From contig NZ_JACHZX010000002.1 of the NCBI RefSeq assembly GCF_014193845.1, positions 124,001 through 188,000 on the forward strand: DNA of 64,000 nt. Reading direction: 5' to 3'. The DNA comes from Sphingomonas sp. BK345 (lineage in GTDB: Bacteria > Pseudomonadota > Alphaproteobacteria > Sphingomonadales > Sphingomonadaceae). The notes below the pieces were generated by a model that was given only the letters and a program-made list of their open reading frames with translations, searched no databases and was not told where the DNA came from. The translations under genes and the position numbers were made by a program. Shown piece after piece: positions 6,933-16,009 of the stretch (positions are counted from its first letter, which is position 1; each line of letters opens with the position of its first letter).

Positions 6933-9397
6933 AGGACGTCTCCGAGGCGAATGTAGCTGGTAGCAGATCGGGCACCCGGCAGTCGCGCCGTGCAGGTCTG
7001 ACCGGCTCCACTGCGGACCGTCAAACGCGCGTAGGCAGGAGCCTGGATCTGGAAAAAGCCATTCGTGTCAGTCGCCGCGACGGCGTCGTCAGCGGTGATG
7101 TCGGCGTCTGCGATCGGTCTGCCGGAGGCGTCTACCAGCCGGCCGAACATCGCGTGCACCGCCTTGGCGGTCCAGTCGAGCGCGGCGACGCTGCCGGGGA
7201 ACACATCGACAGTGCGGGTCTGCGTATCGAACGCGATCAGCTCGGCCGCGACCGCGCGGAGCCGCACGCGGTAGCGCCGGTAGGGCTGAACCGCGAGCGT
7301 GAGCTTCTGGCCGCCTCGCACGGTACCCCGCACCGCGTCGTCGACCAGCAGCTCGAACGTGACCGACGGAGCACCCGCGACCGCGACGACGATCAGGCTG
7401 TCGTTCTGCCCCTGAGCGCCGACACCTATGCCCCGGCCGGTGACGCCAAAGGAGGTCTGGGCGGTCAGCCCGTACTGCATTCCGCTGCCGGCCGCTCCAG
7501 TGCGGCCGGTGAGAGATGCCGCCGCCACTCCCAACGAGCTGCGCCTCTCGCCGGTCAGCTGAAGCACCGTGGCACGTGCGCCCCGTTGCATCAGCGCACC
7601 GGCATCGACGGCTCCGCCGAGGACGTCGTCGCGATGAAGCGACGCCGCCGCTTCTATCACCGGCGAGACGCCATCGTCGGCGTTAGCACCGCTGCGCTGG
7701 ACGCCGATCGCGGTGGTGAGCGCGGCACGCGGCCCGAGCAGCTGGAGTTGAAGACCGAAAGACACGGCTTCGCCTCGTTGCGTGCGCGCGTACTGCCCCG
7801 CCAGCGAGAGCTGCAACCGGTCGCGCTGAAACACCGACCACCGCCCGCTCGGACCGAACGAGTAGGTCGTGCCGCGCGCGGGCGTGCCGAACAGGAATGC
7901 CGAAAGGCCGATCTGCCCGCGCGGAAGCGAATAGGACAGGCTGCCGAGCAGCTGCGTGTAGCTGGATTGCATTGCGTCCGCGCGGGGGCGCATCAGCTGC
8001 GCCGCGACAGCGTCGTTCGTTTCGCTGGCGGTGACGAGCGCTGACCCGGTCACGCTGCTAACGTGACGAAGATCGAGACTGTAGCTGAGCGAACTTGCTC
8101 CGCTGGAGGTAAGCTGTGCGACCACGCCCCTGTCACCTCGGCTCGATGCCAGGATCGCTACCCGGGCCTGTGCAGCTGCAGTCAACAAGGACAAGCCGCC
8201 TTCTCCGACCGAGTTGGTCCGAGTGGCCATCAAGGTCGCATCCCAGGCGACGTGTGACCCGATCCGTCCGCGCGCACCGCCGGTTGCAATAGCGATGCGC
8301 TCGCCAGCGGGCGCGCCGCGCTCCCGGGTCAGGAAGCCGAGTTGCGCATCGAACACGATGCGGCCGGCCGGCGCGAGCGCCGCGCTCTTGGTGAAGAAGC
8401 GTTGCTCGACCCGGTTCGCCCCGCCGGCCTCCTGGATCCGCAGCTCGATGGGATAGGAGCCGTCGGCGAGGGCGCTCGTGTCGAGCGACTGGTTGCCGCC
8501 ATCGTACGTCTGCGAGCTGACCAGTCGACCCTGCACGTAAAGGTCTACGCGCGATCGCTGCGCCAGAAAGACGATGAGAGGTGTGCCGCTGAGAGCGACG
8601 CGGTCGGCGCGCGTGTCGAACTGCGTGGCGACGCCGACCCCGACGATGCGCCGACGTCCGACCAGATCTACGCCGGGTGCATAGAACATGCCGCCACGTA
8701 ACCGGATGTCGCGACGGTCAACCTCTGCAGTCAGCGTGTCGACACGTCCACCATCCCACGACGACAGCGACGCGTCCGACAGCAGGTGCACCGGGCCCGT
8801 CCCAGCGACCAGGCGGTTGCGGAAGGCGTAGGCCGTCCCAAGCCCGCCGCCGCCCGCGACCGCAACGCCGAGCGTGTCCACCGCGGAGAGGGGATCCGCT
8901 TCGTCCTCGAGATAGCGCGCGCTCTCGCCTCGCACGACGAGCAGGCGAGGGTCCAGCGCAAGCGTCAAACGGAACGCAGCGGCGTCGTAGCGAGCCACGA
9001 TGCGCGGCTCGTCCTTCGCCACGCAACCTGACCTATCGACGCAGCGAGCAGGGGCGCCGATCGACAATGGCTGATCCAACATGGCAGTGACTGCGGCTCG
9101 ATCGATCAGGTCGGGGATTGCGGCGGCGACTGCTTGCGGGGTCAGCAGACGTACGTTGGCGGCTGCGACCTCAGCGGCGAATTGGCCGATCCGCCGATCC
9201 GCGACGTAGACGTCCACCACGGCCTGATCCGTGGCGGCAAGTGCGGCGAAGTCCGCGGGCATCGCCGCGGTGACCTGGGGCGCGGATGCGCCGAGAGCTC
9301 CTGCGGATTGGGCGTCGACGACGCTCCATAGGAGCGTGCCTCCACCCAGCAGCGCGCGCCGAAACGAACGGGCGTGACGATCAGCTAACCTCGGCAC
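6920..9397 (-). CDS. Outer-membrane pilus usher (FimD/CsuD-like)
   Basis: An 825-residue usher. An N-terminal signal is followed by an N-terminal periplasmic domain (about residues 40-140), a large beta-barrel with the usual YDGGNQSLDTSALADGSYPI plug-region motif, and C-terminal beta-sandwich domains (GRPIADADITADDAVAATDT). It forms the pore through which pilin-chaperone complexes pass and polymerise. It lies one base after the second pilin gene and overlaps the chaperone. The order pilin-pilin-usher-chaperone differs from the classical csu order, where the chaperone precedes the usher and a tip adhesin follows; no tip adhesin gene is seen here. Confidence 0.92.
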   Translation of the reverse strand: MPRLADRHARSFRRALLGGGTLLWSVVDAQSAGALGASAPQVTAAMPADFAALAATDQAVVDVYVADRRIGQFAAEVAAANVRLLTPQAVAAAIPDLIDRAAVTAMLDQPLSIGAPARCVDRSGCVAKDEPRIVARYDAAAFRLTLALDPRLLVVRGESARYLEDEADPLSAVDTLGVAVAGGGGLGTAYAFRNRLVAGTGPVHLLSDASLSSWDGGRVDTLTAEVDRRDIRLRGGMFYAPGVDLVGRRRIVGVGVATQFDTRADRVALSGTPLIVFLAQRSRVDLYVQGRLVSSQTYDGGNQSLDTSALADGSYPIELRIQEAGGANRVEQRFFTKSAALAPAGRIVFDAQLGFLTRERGAPAGERIAIATGGARGRIGSHVAWDATLMATRTNSVGEGGLSLLTAAAQARVAILASSRGDRGVVAQLTSSGASSLSYSLDLRHVSSVTGSALVTASETNDAVAAQLMRPRADAMQSSYTQLLGSLSYSLPRGQIGLSAFLFGTPARGTTYSFGPSGRWSVFQRDRLQLSLAGQYARTQRGEAVSFGLQLQLLGPRAALTTAIGVQRSGANADDGVSPVIEAAASLHRDDVLGGAVDAGALMQRGARATVLQLTGERRSSLGVAAASLTGRTGAAGSGMQYGLTAQTSFGVTGRGIGVGAQGQNDSLIVVAVAGAPSVTFELLVDDAVRGTVRGGQKLTLAVQPYRRYRVRLRAVAAELIAFDTQTRTVDVFPGSVAALDWTAKAVHAMFGRLVDASGRPIADADITADDAVAATDTNGFFQIQAPAYARLTVRSGAGQTCTARLPGARSATSYIRLGDVLCQH

Positions 9398-9398
9398 G

Positions 9399-9872
9399 TC
9401 AGTTTGCCGAGAGGATCACGGTCAGCGTACCGCTGTAGCTTCCCGCCGTCGCTGCGCTGAGCGCGGTGGACCGCAGAATGACGATCAGGCTCGCATTGGT
9501 GGTCTGCAGAACCGGACAGCTCAGCAGCATGGTCTGACCGGCGAGCGGGACGTTGGCGGCGAGGTTTGTCCCCGACGTCTGGCCGGCGGAAGTGCTCCAC
9601 TGTACCTCGTACGGCAGCCGCGCGGCGCCGTTGGCCAGCGTGAACGCGCCGCCGGTGCCGGACCCCGACGCGGTTACGGTGTAGCGCCCCCCGAGCAGAC
9701 CGCTGAAGGCGCAGATCGACTGGCTGCGCGTCAGGTCGGCGCCAAACCCGGAAATCGAGCCGAACGACACGTCGCTGAGACCGTTGACCTGGACGTTCTG
9801 CGCGACGCTCGGGGACGCTACGGCGACGAGCGAGAGCGCCGCTGCCTGCCCAATGCTCCGGATCGTCGCCAC
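9399..9872 (-). CDS. Spore coat U domain pilin subunit
   Basis: A 157-residue exported protein of the spore coat U (SCPU, CsuA/B-like) family. After the signal (ending VAQN) come the typical strands VQVNGLSDVSFGSISGFGAD, paired cysteines (SICAFS and LLSCPVL) and a C-terminal YSGTLTVILSAN strand. It is a probable pilus subunit for a Csu-type surface filament involved in attachment. Its end is one base from the usher start. Confidence 0.88.
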   Translation of the reverse strand: MATIRSIGQAAALSLVAVASPSVAQNVQVNGLSDVSFGSISGFGADLTRSQSICAFSGLLGGRYTVTASGSGTGGAFTLANGAARLPYEVQWSTSAGQTSGTNLAANVPLAGQTMLLSCPVLQTTNASLIVILRSTALSAATAGSYSGTLTVILSAN

Positions 9873-9893
9873 TGACCGCCTCGAGGCGCCCGG

Positions 9894-10469
9894 CTACTGC
9901 GGCGTCACGAGCAGCGTGAGCGATCCGGTGTAGCTCGTCGCCGACGTCATACCCTGCAGATTGGCCGCCGAGATGGCGATGATCAGGCTCGACGTGGTCG
10001 CCGCGCCGGTGCTGCAGGTCGGGTTGGCGGCCGTGCTGGTCATGCCTGCCAATGCGGTGCCAGCGGTGAGCGCGGTGCCGCTGGACTGGCCGCTGCTGGC
10101 GCTCCACTGCACCGTGTACGGCACACTCAGGCTGCCGTTGGCGAGCGTGAATGCGCCGCTGGTGCCGCTCCCGGTGGCGGTGATGCTGTAGCCCTTGGTG
10201 GCGGTGTTGCTCCACACACAGTTGTTCTGTGAAGCGGTCGCCGCGCTACCGGGATCGACGTTGGTGAAGGCGACGTCCGTAAGACCTGTGATCTGCGCCC
10301 TGTTGGCGACGCTGGCGGTGATCGTCACCGATCCCGTCGAGGTCGCGCCCAGGCTGCCCTGCGTCGACGCGTTCGCGGGTACGGCCGCCAAGGCGCCGCT
10401 CAGAAGGAGAACATGGCCGATAAGGGCTCGCACGCCTAGGCTGCCCTGCAGCTGTTTGACATGGGTCAT
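9894..10469 (-). CDS. Spore coat U domain pilin subunit (first gene of operon)
   Basis: A 191-residue SCPU-domain protein related to the next gene. A signal peptide (to VPANAS) precedes the domain with GLTDVAFTNVDPGSAATASQ, Cys residues in NNCVWSN and NPTCSTG, and a closing YTGSLTLLVTPQ strand. It is probably the major subunit because it is promoter-proximal. The upstream 250 bp should contain the operon promoter; the opposite-strand flagellin gene starts at 10727. Confidence 0.88.
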   Translation of the reverse strand: MTHVKQLQGSLGVRALIGHVLLLSGALAAVPANASTQGSLGATSTGSVTITASVANRAQITGLTDVAFTNVDPGSAATASQNNCVWSNTATKGYSITATGSGTSGAFTLANGSLSVPYTVQWSASSGQSSGTALTAGTALAGMTSTAANPTCSTGAATTSSLIIAISAANLQGMTSATSYTGSLTLLVTPQ

Positions 10470-10726
10470 CTGTATGTCCCTCGAAGATGCGCAATGCCGC
10501 GCGAACTCTGCTCGAGGACGGAGTTAGAAGATCACCCTTAACAAGCTGAAACCGCCAGCCCATCATTAGACCATCGTCTAAGGGATGAGCGTTCGTGACA
10601 AAGAACAGTGCTGCGGGTGCCCTCCGAACGGTTCTGCTACACTTAATGTTGGTGAGCCCGTGTCGTTTTAAATGGCGCAAGAAGCCTGCGTGAGGTGCGG
10701 CGTAAGCGCGATCGGGAGTCAACGCC

Positions 10727-11554
10727 ATGACGGTGATCAACTCGAACACATCGGCCCTTCGTGCTACCGCCGCGTCCAACACCGTCATCAAAGCGCTATC
10801 GGTGTCCTGGGAGCGGCTGTCGACGGGTAAGCGCATCAACGCGGCGAAGGATGACGCCGCAGGTCTTGCGATCACCACGTCGATGGCGGCGCAGATCCGT
10901 GGCTTCCTTCAGGGCGTCCGCAACGCCGGCGATGGCCTCTCGATAGCTCAGACCGCGGAGGGCGCGCTAGGAGAGGTCTCGAACATGCTGCAGCGCATGC
11001 GCGAGTTGTCGGTGCAGGCTGGCAGTGACACCTATGCCGCGAGCGACCTCTCATCGATCCGGGCGGAGCAAGCCGCGCTCATGCATCAGATCAGCTCCAT
11101 CGTCACCGATACGTTGTTCAACGGCAAGAAGCTGTTCGATGTCACAGCGGCCGCTGGGTTCTCGATCCAGAGTGGCGCGAATGGTGGGGACGTCATCACG
11201 GTTAGGTCGGCCGACTTTTCCGCTGGCAGCAGCTCCAAGCTAGCCGTCATCACCGCCCTGACCTTCACCGACGACGCGACGAGCGGTTCGCTTTCCAACT
11301 ATGACAATGCCATTGCTGAAGTCTCGAGCGCGCGCGCATCGCTGGGTTCGTCGCAGAACCGCCTGCAGTCGGCGATCGACAACACGCTCACGCACGTCAC
11401 CAATCTCACAGCGGCGCGCAGTCGCGTCGAGGACGCTGATTTTTCGACTGAGACCACAGCACTCGCCAAGTTGCAGATTCTCACCCGAACATCGATCGCC
11501 ATGCTCGCCCAGGCAAACCAATCTAGGCAAGGTGTGATGAAGCTGCTCAGCTGA
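10727..11554 (+). CDS. Flagellin
   Basis: A 275-residue flagellin with intact D0/D1 helices at both ends: [20 protein letters not shown] with [20 protein letters not shown] at the N-terminus, and [20 protein letters not shown] before VMKLLS at the C-terminus. The central variable domain is short. It would polymerise into the flagellar filament. No other flagellar gene (hook, export, motor) is visible in 64 kb, so it is an orphan filament gene placed head-to-head with a pilus operon. Confidence 0.95.
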   Translation: MTVINSNTSALRATAASNTVIKALSVSWERLSTGKRINAAKDDAAGLAITTSMAAQIRGFLQGVRNAGDGLSIAQTAEGALGEVSNMLQRMRELSVQAGSDTYAASDLSSIRAEQAALMHQISSIVTDTLFNGKKLFDVTAAAGFSIQSGANGGDVITVRSADFSAGSSSKLAVITALTFTDDATSGSLSNYDNAIAEVSSARASLGSSQNRLQSAIDNTLTHVTNLTAARSRVEDADFSTETTALAKLQILTRTSIAMLAQANQSRQGVMKLLS

Positions 11555-11737
11555 CAGCTTGCCAACTTCCGCTAGCGGATAGCTTCATCCAATCGGATGC
11601 TCCCCGCCGGCAGGGAGCCTCCCGAGCTCTACCCTCGACGGCAGTCTGCAGCAACATCTCCGACTTCGGTCTTACATTCCAGGTCGGTTAACCAATCAAT
11701 AGCTGCGGCTTGTCATGGCTCCTGTCAGGAGGTTGCC

Positions 11738-12778
11738 TTGACCCATTGCCATCGACAGATAATCGCTTTCAAGCACGGCTTCGTGTTAGCCGCGTGTCTC
11801 GCGATCGCGGCGTGCGGCGGCGGAGGCGGGGGGGCGTCAACAGGTGCGACCGCGTCGCCGGAGGCATCGTTGCCTTCGCCACCCACCGCGACTCCTACAC
11901 CAGCTCCGGTTCCAAAGGCGCTCAGCTTCACAACGGTTGAGGTCGGTGTCGACACCGATGCGTCGGGCGTGCTTCAGATGTCGATCCCCGCGGAAAGCTC
12001 CTCCCCGGTCATCGTGTCCGATCCGAATTCGCCGACAGCTACACGCTTCGAAGACTTTCGCCTCGATGGCAATGAAACGATCAGAGCCAGCGGCTTTGGC
12101 TCGCACAGCGGCATCAGCATTTCAGCATCGCCGGCGACCTATCAGGCGTCCTCCGTTCTGCGGTTCACGCAGTTGGGAACGCTACCGCGACAGATGCCAG
12201 TGTTGATGTGGGCGTCGCCGAGTGACTCCGAGCCGCTCGCTATGCCGCTCGCGGAAACCGTCGAGAAGCTCCCGGGCACCAGCAGTACAACCGGCATGCT
12301 GCCCAAGCACGCACGCCTGCTGGAGGTTGGGAGCCCCAACTTCCGCGGCATACGCGTCTTCGGTTCGAACACGCTGACGAGCTCTGTCCCGGAGAAGGGA
12401 AGCTCGCGTTACGTTGGTGAGCTATTCGGGACGGTCTACCCGACCGGCGAGGCGCCGAGCCGGCTGGTGGGTGACTGCGTCCTCAACGTCTACTTCGACG
12501 GTGAGCAGCCATACGTGACGGGGCTGATCAAGTTCTCGCAATATGAGCGCACCGACAATCGTGGGACTGTGCTGACGATCGACTTCGTTGCAGACATCGT
12601 CCGCGGCAAGTTGGTGACACGCTCGATCCAGGTGACTGGCACCGGGAACATGGTTCAGTACGGGGCGGTCGCGGGCGGCTTTTATGGCGACGATGCGAGC
12701 GAGCTCGGCTTCACGATATCGGCTCGCGGTCCAAGCGGTATCCTGATCGGAGGCGCGATCCTTGGCATTGGGCACTAG
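11738..12778 (+). CDS. Lipoprotein with TbpB-like C-terminal barrel domain
   Basis: The frame is open from 11597, but AGGAGG at 11727-11732 followed by TTG at 11738 gives MTHCHRQIIAFKHGFVLAAC, a proper lipoprotein signal with the lipobox LAIAAC and then a glycine run. I therefore prefer the TTG start (346 residues). A Pro/Thr-rich linker follows. The C-terminus has GGFYGDDASELGFTI, which resembles the GxFYGxxAxExGG motif of transferrin-binding protein B-type beta-barrel lipoproteins. Ligand unknown. It stands alone between flagellin and the GGDEF gene. Confidence 0.65.
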   Translation: MTHCHRQIIAFKHGFVLAACLAIAACGGGGGGASTGATASPEASLPSPPTATPTPAPVPKALSFTTVEVGVDTDASGVLQMSIPAESSSPVIVSDPNSPTATRFEDFRLDGNETIRASGFGSHSGISISASPATYQASSVLRFTQLGTLPRQMPVLMWASPSDSEPLAMPLAETVEKLPGTSSTTGMLPKHARLLEVGSPNFRGIRVFGSNTLTSSVPEKGSSRYVGELFGTVYPTGEAPSRLVGDCVLNVYFDGEQPYVTGLIKFSQYERTDNRGTVLTIDFVADIVRGKLVTRSIQVTGTGNMVQYGAVAGGFYGDDASELGFTISARGPSGILIGGAILGIGH

Positions 12779-12941
12779 AATACCTGATTGCGTCGCCTCG
12801 GAACTGCGTGCGGCCACGCGCAGCGGCGCCATCGAAGCGACGTCATCCGCATGGTACGCCTTTGGATCACGGACCCTTTCGATATCGTCTACCCAGTCGG
12901 TCAACCGCCCCGCTCCTCAAAAGGCTGACGGAGATAACAGC

Positions 12942-14078
12942 TCAAGCGCGCGCTAAAAGCTGGTAACCGTTAGGCCATAATCGGCGCTGATCGCGCGACA
13001 GCTTATTGTGTCGGAGCGCCGCGTCTGCCTCCTCAAGTAGGGAGTTCATCTCGCAGGCGCGGCTCGACGATCGGCTTGAACCGATGCTGGCGCCGACACT
13101 GACGACCTTTCCGTTGATCCGGTAAGGCGCGCTCAGCCAACGAACGATGTCGTCGGCCCGTTCGGCGATCACCGTCGACGATGAGGCATCGACTTGCATG
13201 ACGACGAACTCGTCTCCACCGAGACGCGCGACAGCGTCACCGCGTTGTGCAGAGGCGGTCAGACGTTCCCCAACGGCACAGAGGAGCGCGTCGCCCGCAG
13301 CATGGCCGAGCCGATCGTTGATCTGCTTGAAGCCGTCGAGATCGAGGTAGTGCAGCGCATAGCTGCCCACGGACGGACCGGCGGGGTCGAAGCTCGCAAT
13401 CGCCTCTGCGAGCGCGAAGCGATTCATCAAACCGGTCAGGTGGTCGCGCCGCGCGAGCACTGCAAAGGCAGAACTTGTGGCTGACTGCCGCTCCTGTGCA
13501 AGGTGGCGCTTCGTGAGGCTCCGAAGCCCGCCAGTCAGCAGCGCGATGAGGCACAGCGCCGCGACCGCATGGTCGGGCTCCGCCGAGAAGGCCAAGACAA
13601 CGACGGGTGGCAGGACGCCCAAAAGGACGCTTCCACCGGCGATCAGCGGTCGTAATGCCGTGGTGGCTACAGCACCTGCGGCATAGCCTACGACGAGGAT
13701 CGCGACTGGCAGGTGAAGCGATGGGATGGGCAGCATCAGCGCGCGCGCCGCGAAGCAGCCGAACAGCACGGCGAAGGCGAGGTAGGACGCGCCAAACCGT
13801 CGCTCAAGCTCGCGCGCGTCAGCCCTCGACAGGGCCGCTGCGGCGCAGCGCGCTCGGCCGCGATAGAGGAGCCATAGCCGCCAGCCACTGGCTGCCACGC
13901 CGAGGGCAAGGAGCAACGACGCGGCGCCATCACGCGAGCGCACCGACACGAGTGTGGCGACTAGCAAAAAGAGCGCGCTCATGATGGTCGCAGGCATTCT
14001 CGTCGCGAACAGGCTAGCCACCCGCTCGGCGTAGGCGTCCTCGTGTTGAGGCGCATGGACTGGGAGCGGCGAAGGCAT
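12942..14078 (-). CDS. Membrane-bound diguanylate cyclase (GGDEF)
   Basis: A 378-residue protein. About six hydrophobic segments lie between residues 30 and 185, followed by a GGDEF domain starting near 208 (ARRDHLTGLMNR). The active-site motif GGDEF (287-291) and the metal/nucleotide residues in LDLDGFKQINDRLGH are intact, so it should make cyclic di-GMP. The product-inhibition I-site is degenerate: the RxxD position reads QRGD. Cyclic di-GMP commonly switches cells from motility to attachment, which fits its position near pilus and flagellin genes, but no direct link is shown. Confidence 0.92.
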   Translation of the reverse strand: MPSPLPVHAPQHEDAYAERVASLFATRMPATIMSALFLLVATLVSVRSRDGAASLLLALGVAASGWRLWLLYRGRARCAAAALSRADARELERRFGASYLAFAVLFGCFAARALMLPIPSLHLPVAILVVGYAAGAVATTALRPLIAGGSVLLGVLPPVVVLAFSAEPDHAVAALCLIALLTGGLRSLTKRHLAQERQSATSSAFAVLARRDHLTGLMNRFALAEAIASFDPAGPSVGSYALHYLDLDGFKQINDRLGHAAGDALLCAVGERLTASAQRGDAVARLGGDEFVVMQVDASSSTVIAERADDIVRWLSAPYRINGKVVSVGASIGSSRSSSRACEMNSLLEEADAALRHNKLSRDQRRLWPNGYQLLARA

Positions 14079-14295
14079 CTCGCGATCGACATTGCCGGCG
14101 ACAGATTAAGATCGTGAGAAGCTGGGCTACCTCGCGAATGGTGCGCGAACACCCCGTTCGGCAGCCTGGGCGCGGCAATGCGCGGCGTTCTCCTACAAAG
14201 GTCGTATCGCCGGCACTCGTACTCGCAGGCGATAAGTCGCGTTAACGCCTTCCGGCCAATCCGATGATCATGTTGGTCACCAGGCGGATAAGTAC

Positions 14296-14796
14296 ATGAA
14301 GGCTGTCCACGCGGCTGAGCACCGCCAGATGCTCGATCTCGCTGCCGAGATCCTCGCTGAGGCGTCGGCGCGGCAGCCATGCCGACGTGACAGTCTCGCC
14401 CGACTGAGACTGAGCTTCTCTCGCCTGGTCAATACGCACTGCGAGGAGGAAGGCAGAACCATTCGCGCGGCCGTCGACGCCGGATCTCTATGCCCGCGCA
14501 TTGCAGCCGCCTTCCATCGCGAGCTGCAGCAATGGCGTACTGCGCTGGTATGTCTCAACAGCGCCTGGCCGAGCGCCCGCATCGAGCACGATCAAAGAGG
14601 CTTTGCCTCCGCGTTCCGCCCGCTTGTCGACGACCTCCGCAGCTACATCGCGCGCGAGGAGAGCCAGATCCTTGACAAGCTTCAGTCGGCCGCCTTATCG
14701 CGTGATGCATCGCGATACAAGGGAATGGCCGCGACGGACACCTGCCGAGCCACTCACCCTTTAAAGTTGGCAGTCGAGTCTCGACTGCCAAAGTGA
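14296..14796 (+). CDS. Hemerythrin-like HHE domain protein
   Basis: A 166-residue all-helical protein. EHRQMLDLAAEIL, the central VNTHCEEEGRTIR and the later FHRELQQWR and EESQI helices resemble the hemerythrin/HHE cation-binding fold that holds a di-iron site. Metal-binding residues are not all certain. The last codons overlap an 11-bp perfect hairpin and a dispersed repeat, so the C-terminal 25 or so residues may be repeat-derived. Confidence 0.5.
   Translation: MKAVHAAEHRQMLDLAAEILAEASARQPCRRDSLARLRLSFSRLVNTHCEEEGRTIRAAVDAGSLCPRIAAAFHRELQQWRTALVCLNSAWPSARIEHDQRGFASAFRPLVDDLRSYIAREESQILDKLQSAALSRDASRYKGMAATDTCRATHPLKLAVESRLPK
14767..14791 (+). terminator. Hairpin over the 3' end of the hemerythrin-like gene
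   Basis: TTGGCAGTCGA (14767-14777) pairs perfectly with TCGACTGCCAA (14781-14791) around a GTC loop. It covers the last codons and is followed at once by the dispersed repeat. Confidence 0.5.
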
Positions 14797-14870
14797 ACGA
14801 GTGGCGAAAGTTGGAGAGCGATCCCAACGCATTCAGTGACTGTTTTTGGGTCACCGCGCTTTCCGCTTCA
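14792..14870. repeat. Dispersed intergenic repeat copy
   Basis: Contains GTGAACGAGTGGCGAAAG and then CAGTGACTGTTTTTGGGTC, two building blocks that recur in gene-free DNA across the window. Confidence 0.55.
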
Positions 14871-14920
14871 GCCTTAATCCAAGATCACCTTCGATCACGT
14901 CGCGACTAAGTCACCAGGCG

Positions 14921-15808
14921 TCAAGGATGCCGGGGCTCATGCTCATCAAGCGAGGCATTGAGGAAGCCCTCGTCGCTCATCCAGTCGGCGAGTCGATCCG
15001 GCCAGTGCTGAATAGATAACCTCTCGTCGTGCACGCCGACATTGAAGCCATGCCCCACGCCTGAGAAGACATGGAGCTCGGCTGGCCGTCCCGCTTGCTG
15101 AAGTTGCTGGAAGAGGGCGAGGGCAGGGCCGGCGCAGCACGTGTCGAGCGCGCCCGCCGCGATGAAGGCGGGCGGTGCGTGGGCCGGGTCCGTCGCAGGG
15201 ATGCCGAGCGGGCCGGGGTAGACGAGCACTTGGAAGTCCGGTCGAGCGCTCACCCGCACGAGGCGATCGTCCGGCACCCGGTGCGCGGGTTCGGGATTAT
15301 CCGCGACCAGCGAAACCAGCTCGCCGCCCGCTGAGAAGCCCATCAGTCCGATCCGGCGAGGGCTCACGCCGTAATCTGCGGCATGCGCTCGCACCCAGCG
15401 TACCGCCCGCCGAGCGTCGGCGGCGGCGTCACGCTCGATCGTGTAAGTCGAGCCTGGCTCACGCGCGAGACGGTAGCGCAGCACGAACACCGTGATGCCA
15501 TAGCGGGTGAGAATCCGCGCCGGCACCATGCCCTCGTTCTGGAAGACCAGCATGCGGTGCCCCCCGCCGGGTACGATGATGATCGCGGTACCGTTCGCGT
15601 GCTCGCTGCGCGGCCGGAGGATCGTCAGCGAGGGTCGGTGTACGTTGTGGACGTATGCGCCGCCCTCAAGTTGCTCCTGCTCCCCCGCGCGCCGTTCTGA
15701 GCCTGGCGCAGCGCGACCCCAGATGGCGACGACGTCGGATGACGGGGGCGCGGATGCCGCGGGCATGGCCGCGACGAGCGCGAGAGCGGGCAGAAACAAG
15801 CGACGCAT
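14921..15808 (-). CDS. Exported alpha/beta hydrolase (acetyl-esterase-like)
   Basis: A 295-residue protein with a signal peptide (MRRLFLPALALVAAMPAASA). The oxyanion HGG-like loop is IIVPGGGHRML, the nucleophile is in LMGFSAGGEL (Ser of GFSAGG), and the likely acid and histidine are in AAGALDTCC and SGVGHGFNVG. This matches the BD-FAE/xylan-esterase group that removes acyl groups from sugars. Transcribed away from the TonB-receptor operon, with 200 bp between them containing the palindrome. Confidence 0.82.
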   Translation of the reverse strand: MRRLFLPALALVAAMPAASAPPSSDVVAIWGRAAPGSERRAGEQEQLEGGAYVHNVHRPSLTILRPRSEHANGTAIIIVPGGGHRMLVFQNEGMVPARILTRYGITVFVLRYRLAREPGSTYTIERDAAADARRAVRWVRAHAADYGVSPRRIGLMGFSAGGELVSLVADNPEPAHRVPDDRLVRVSARPDFQVLVYPGPLGIPATDPAHAPPAFIAAGALDTCCAGPALALFQQLQQAGRPAELHVFSGVGHGFNVGVHDERLSIQHWPDRLADWMSDEGFLNASLDEHEPRHP

Positions 15809-15909
15809 GGCCGGAACTCCGCAAGCCAGCGCGACGCCGCCCGGCCGCGGCGGTCTGACATAAGCGCGGGCATCGTGTCGAGCACCGCCAGCAAAGGAAT
15901 GTTACGCGA

Positions 15910-15955
15910 TTGGTTATATTGACATTATAACCAAGCCCGCTGATTAGATAACCAA
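15910..15955. promoter_or_regulatory. Perfect palindrome and half-site upstream of TonB receptor operon
   Basis: TTGGTTATA (15910-15918) and TATAACCAA (15926-15934) form a perfect 9-bp inverted repeat with a 7-bp spacer TTGACAT. A third half-site ATAACCAA lies at 15948-15955. The spacer contains TTGACA, which could be a -35 element, so a bound protein could block transcription of the receptor gene starting at 16010. Confidence 0.65.
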
Positions 15956-16009
15956 ATTACAAAATTTTCGTTCGCAGGGTGGGTTCATTCCAAACGGGGG
16001 AATTGGGCT

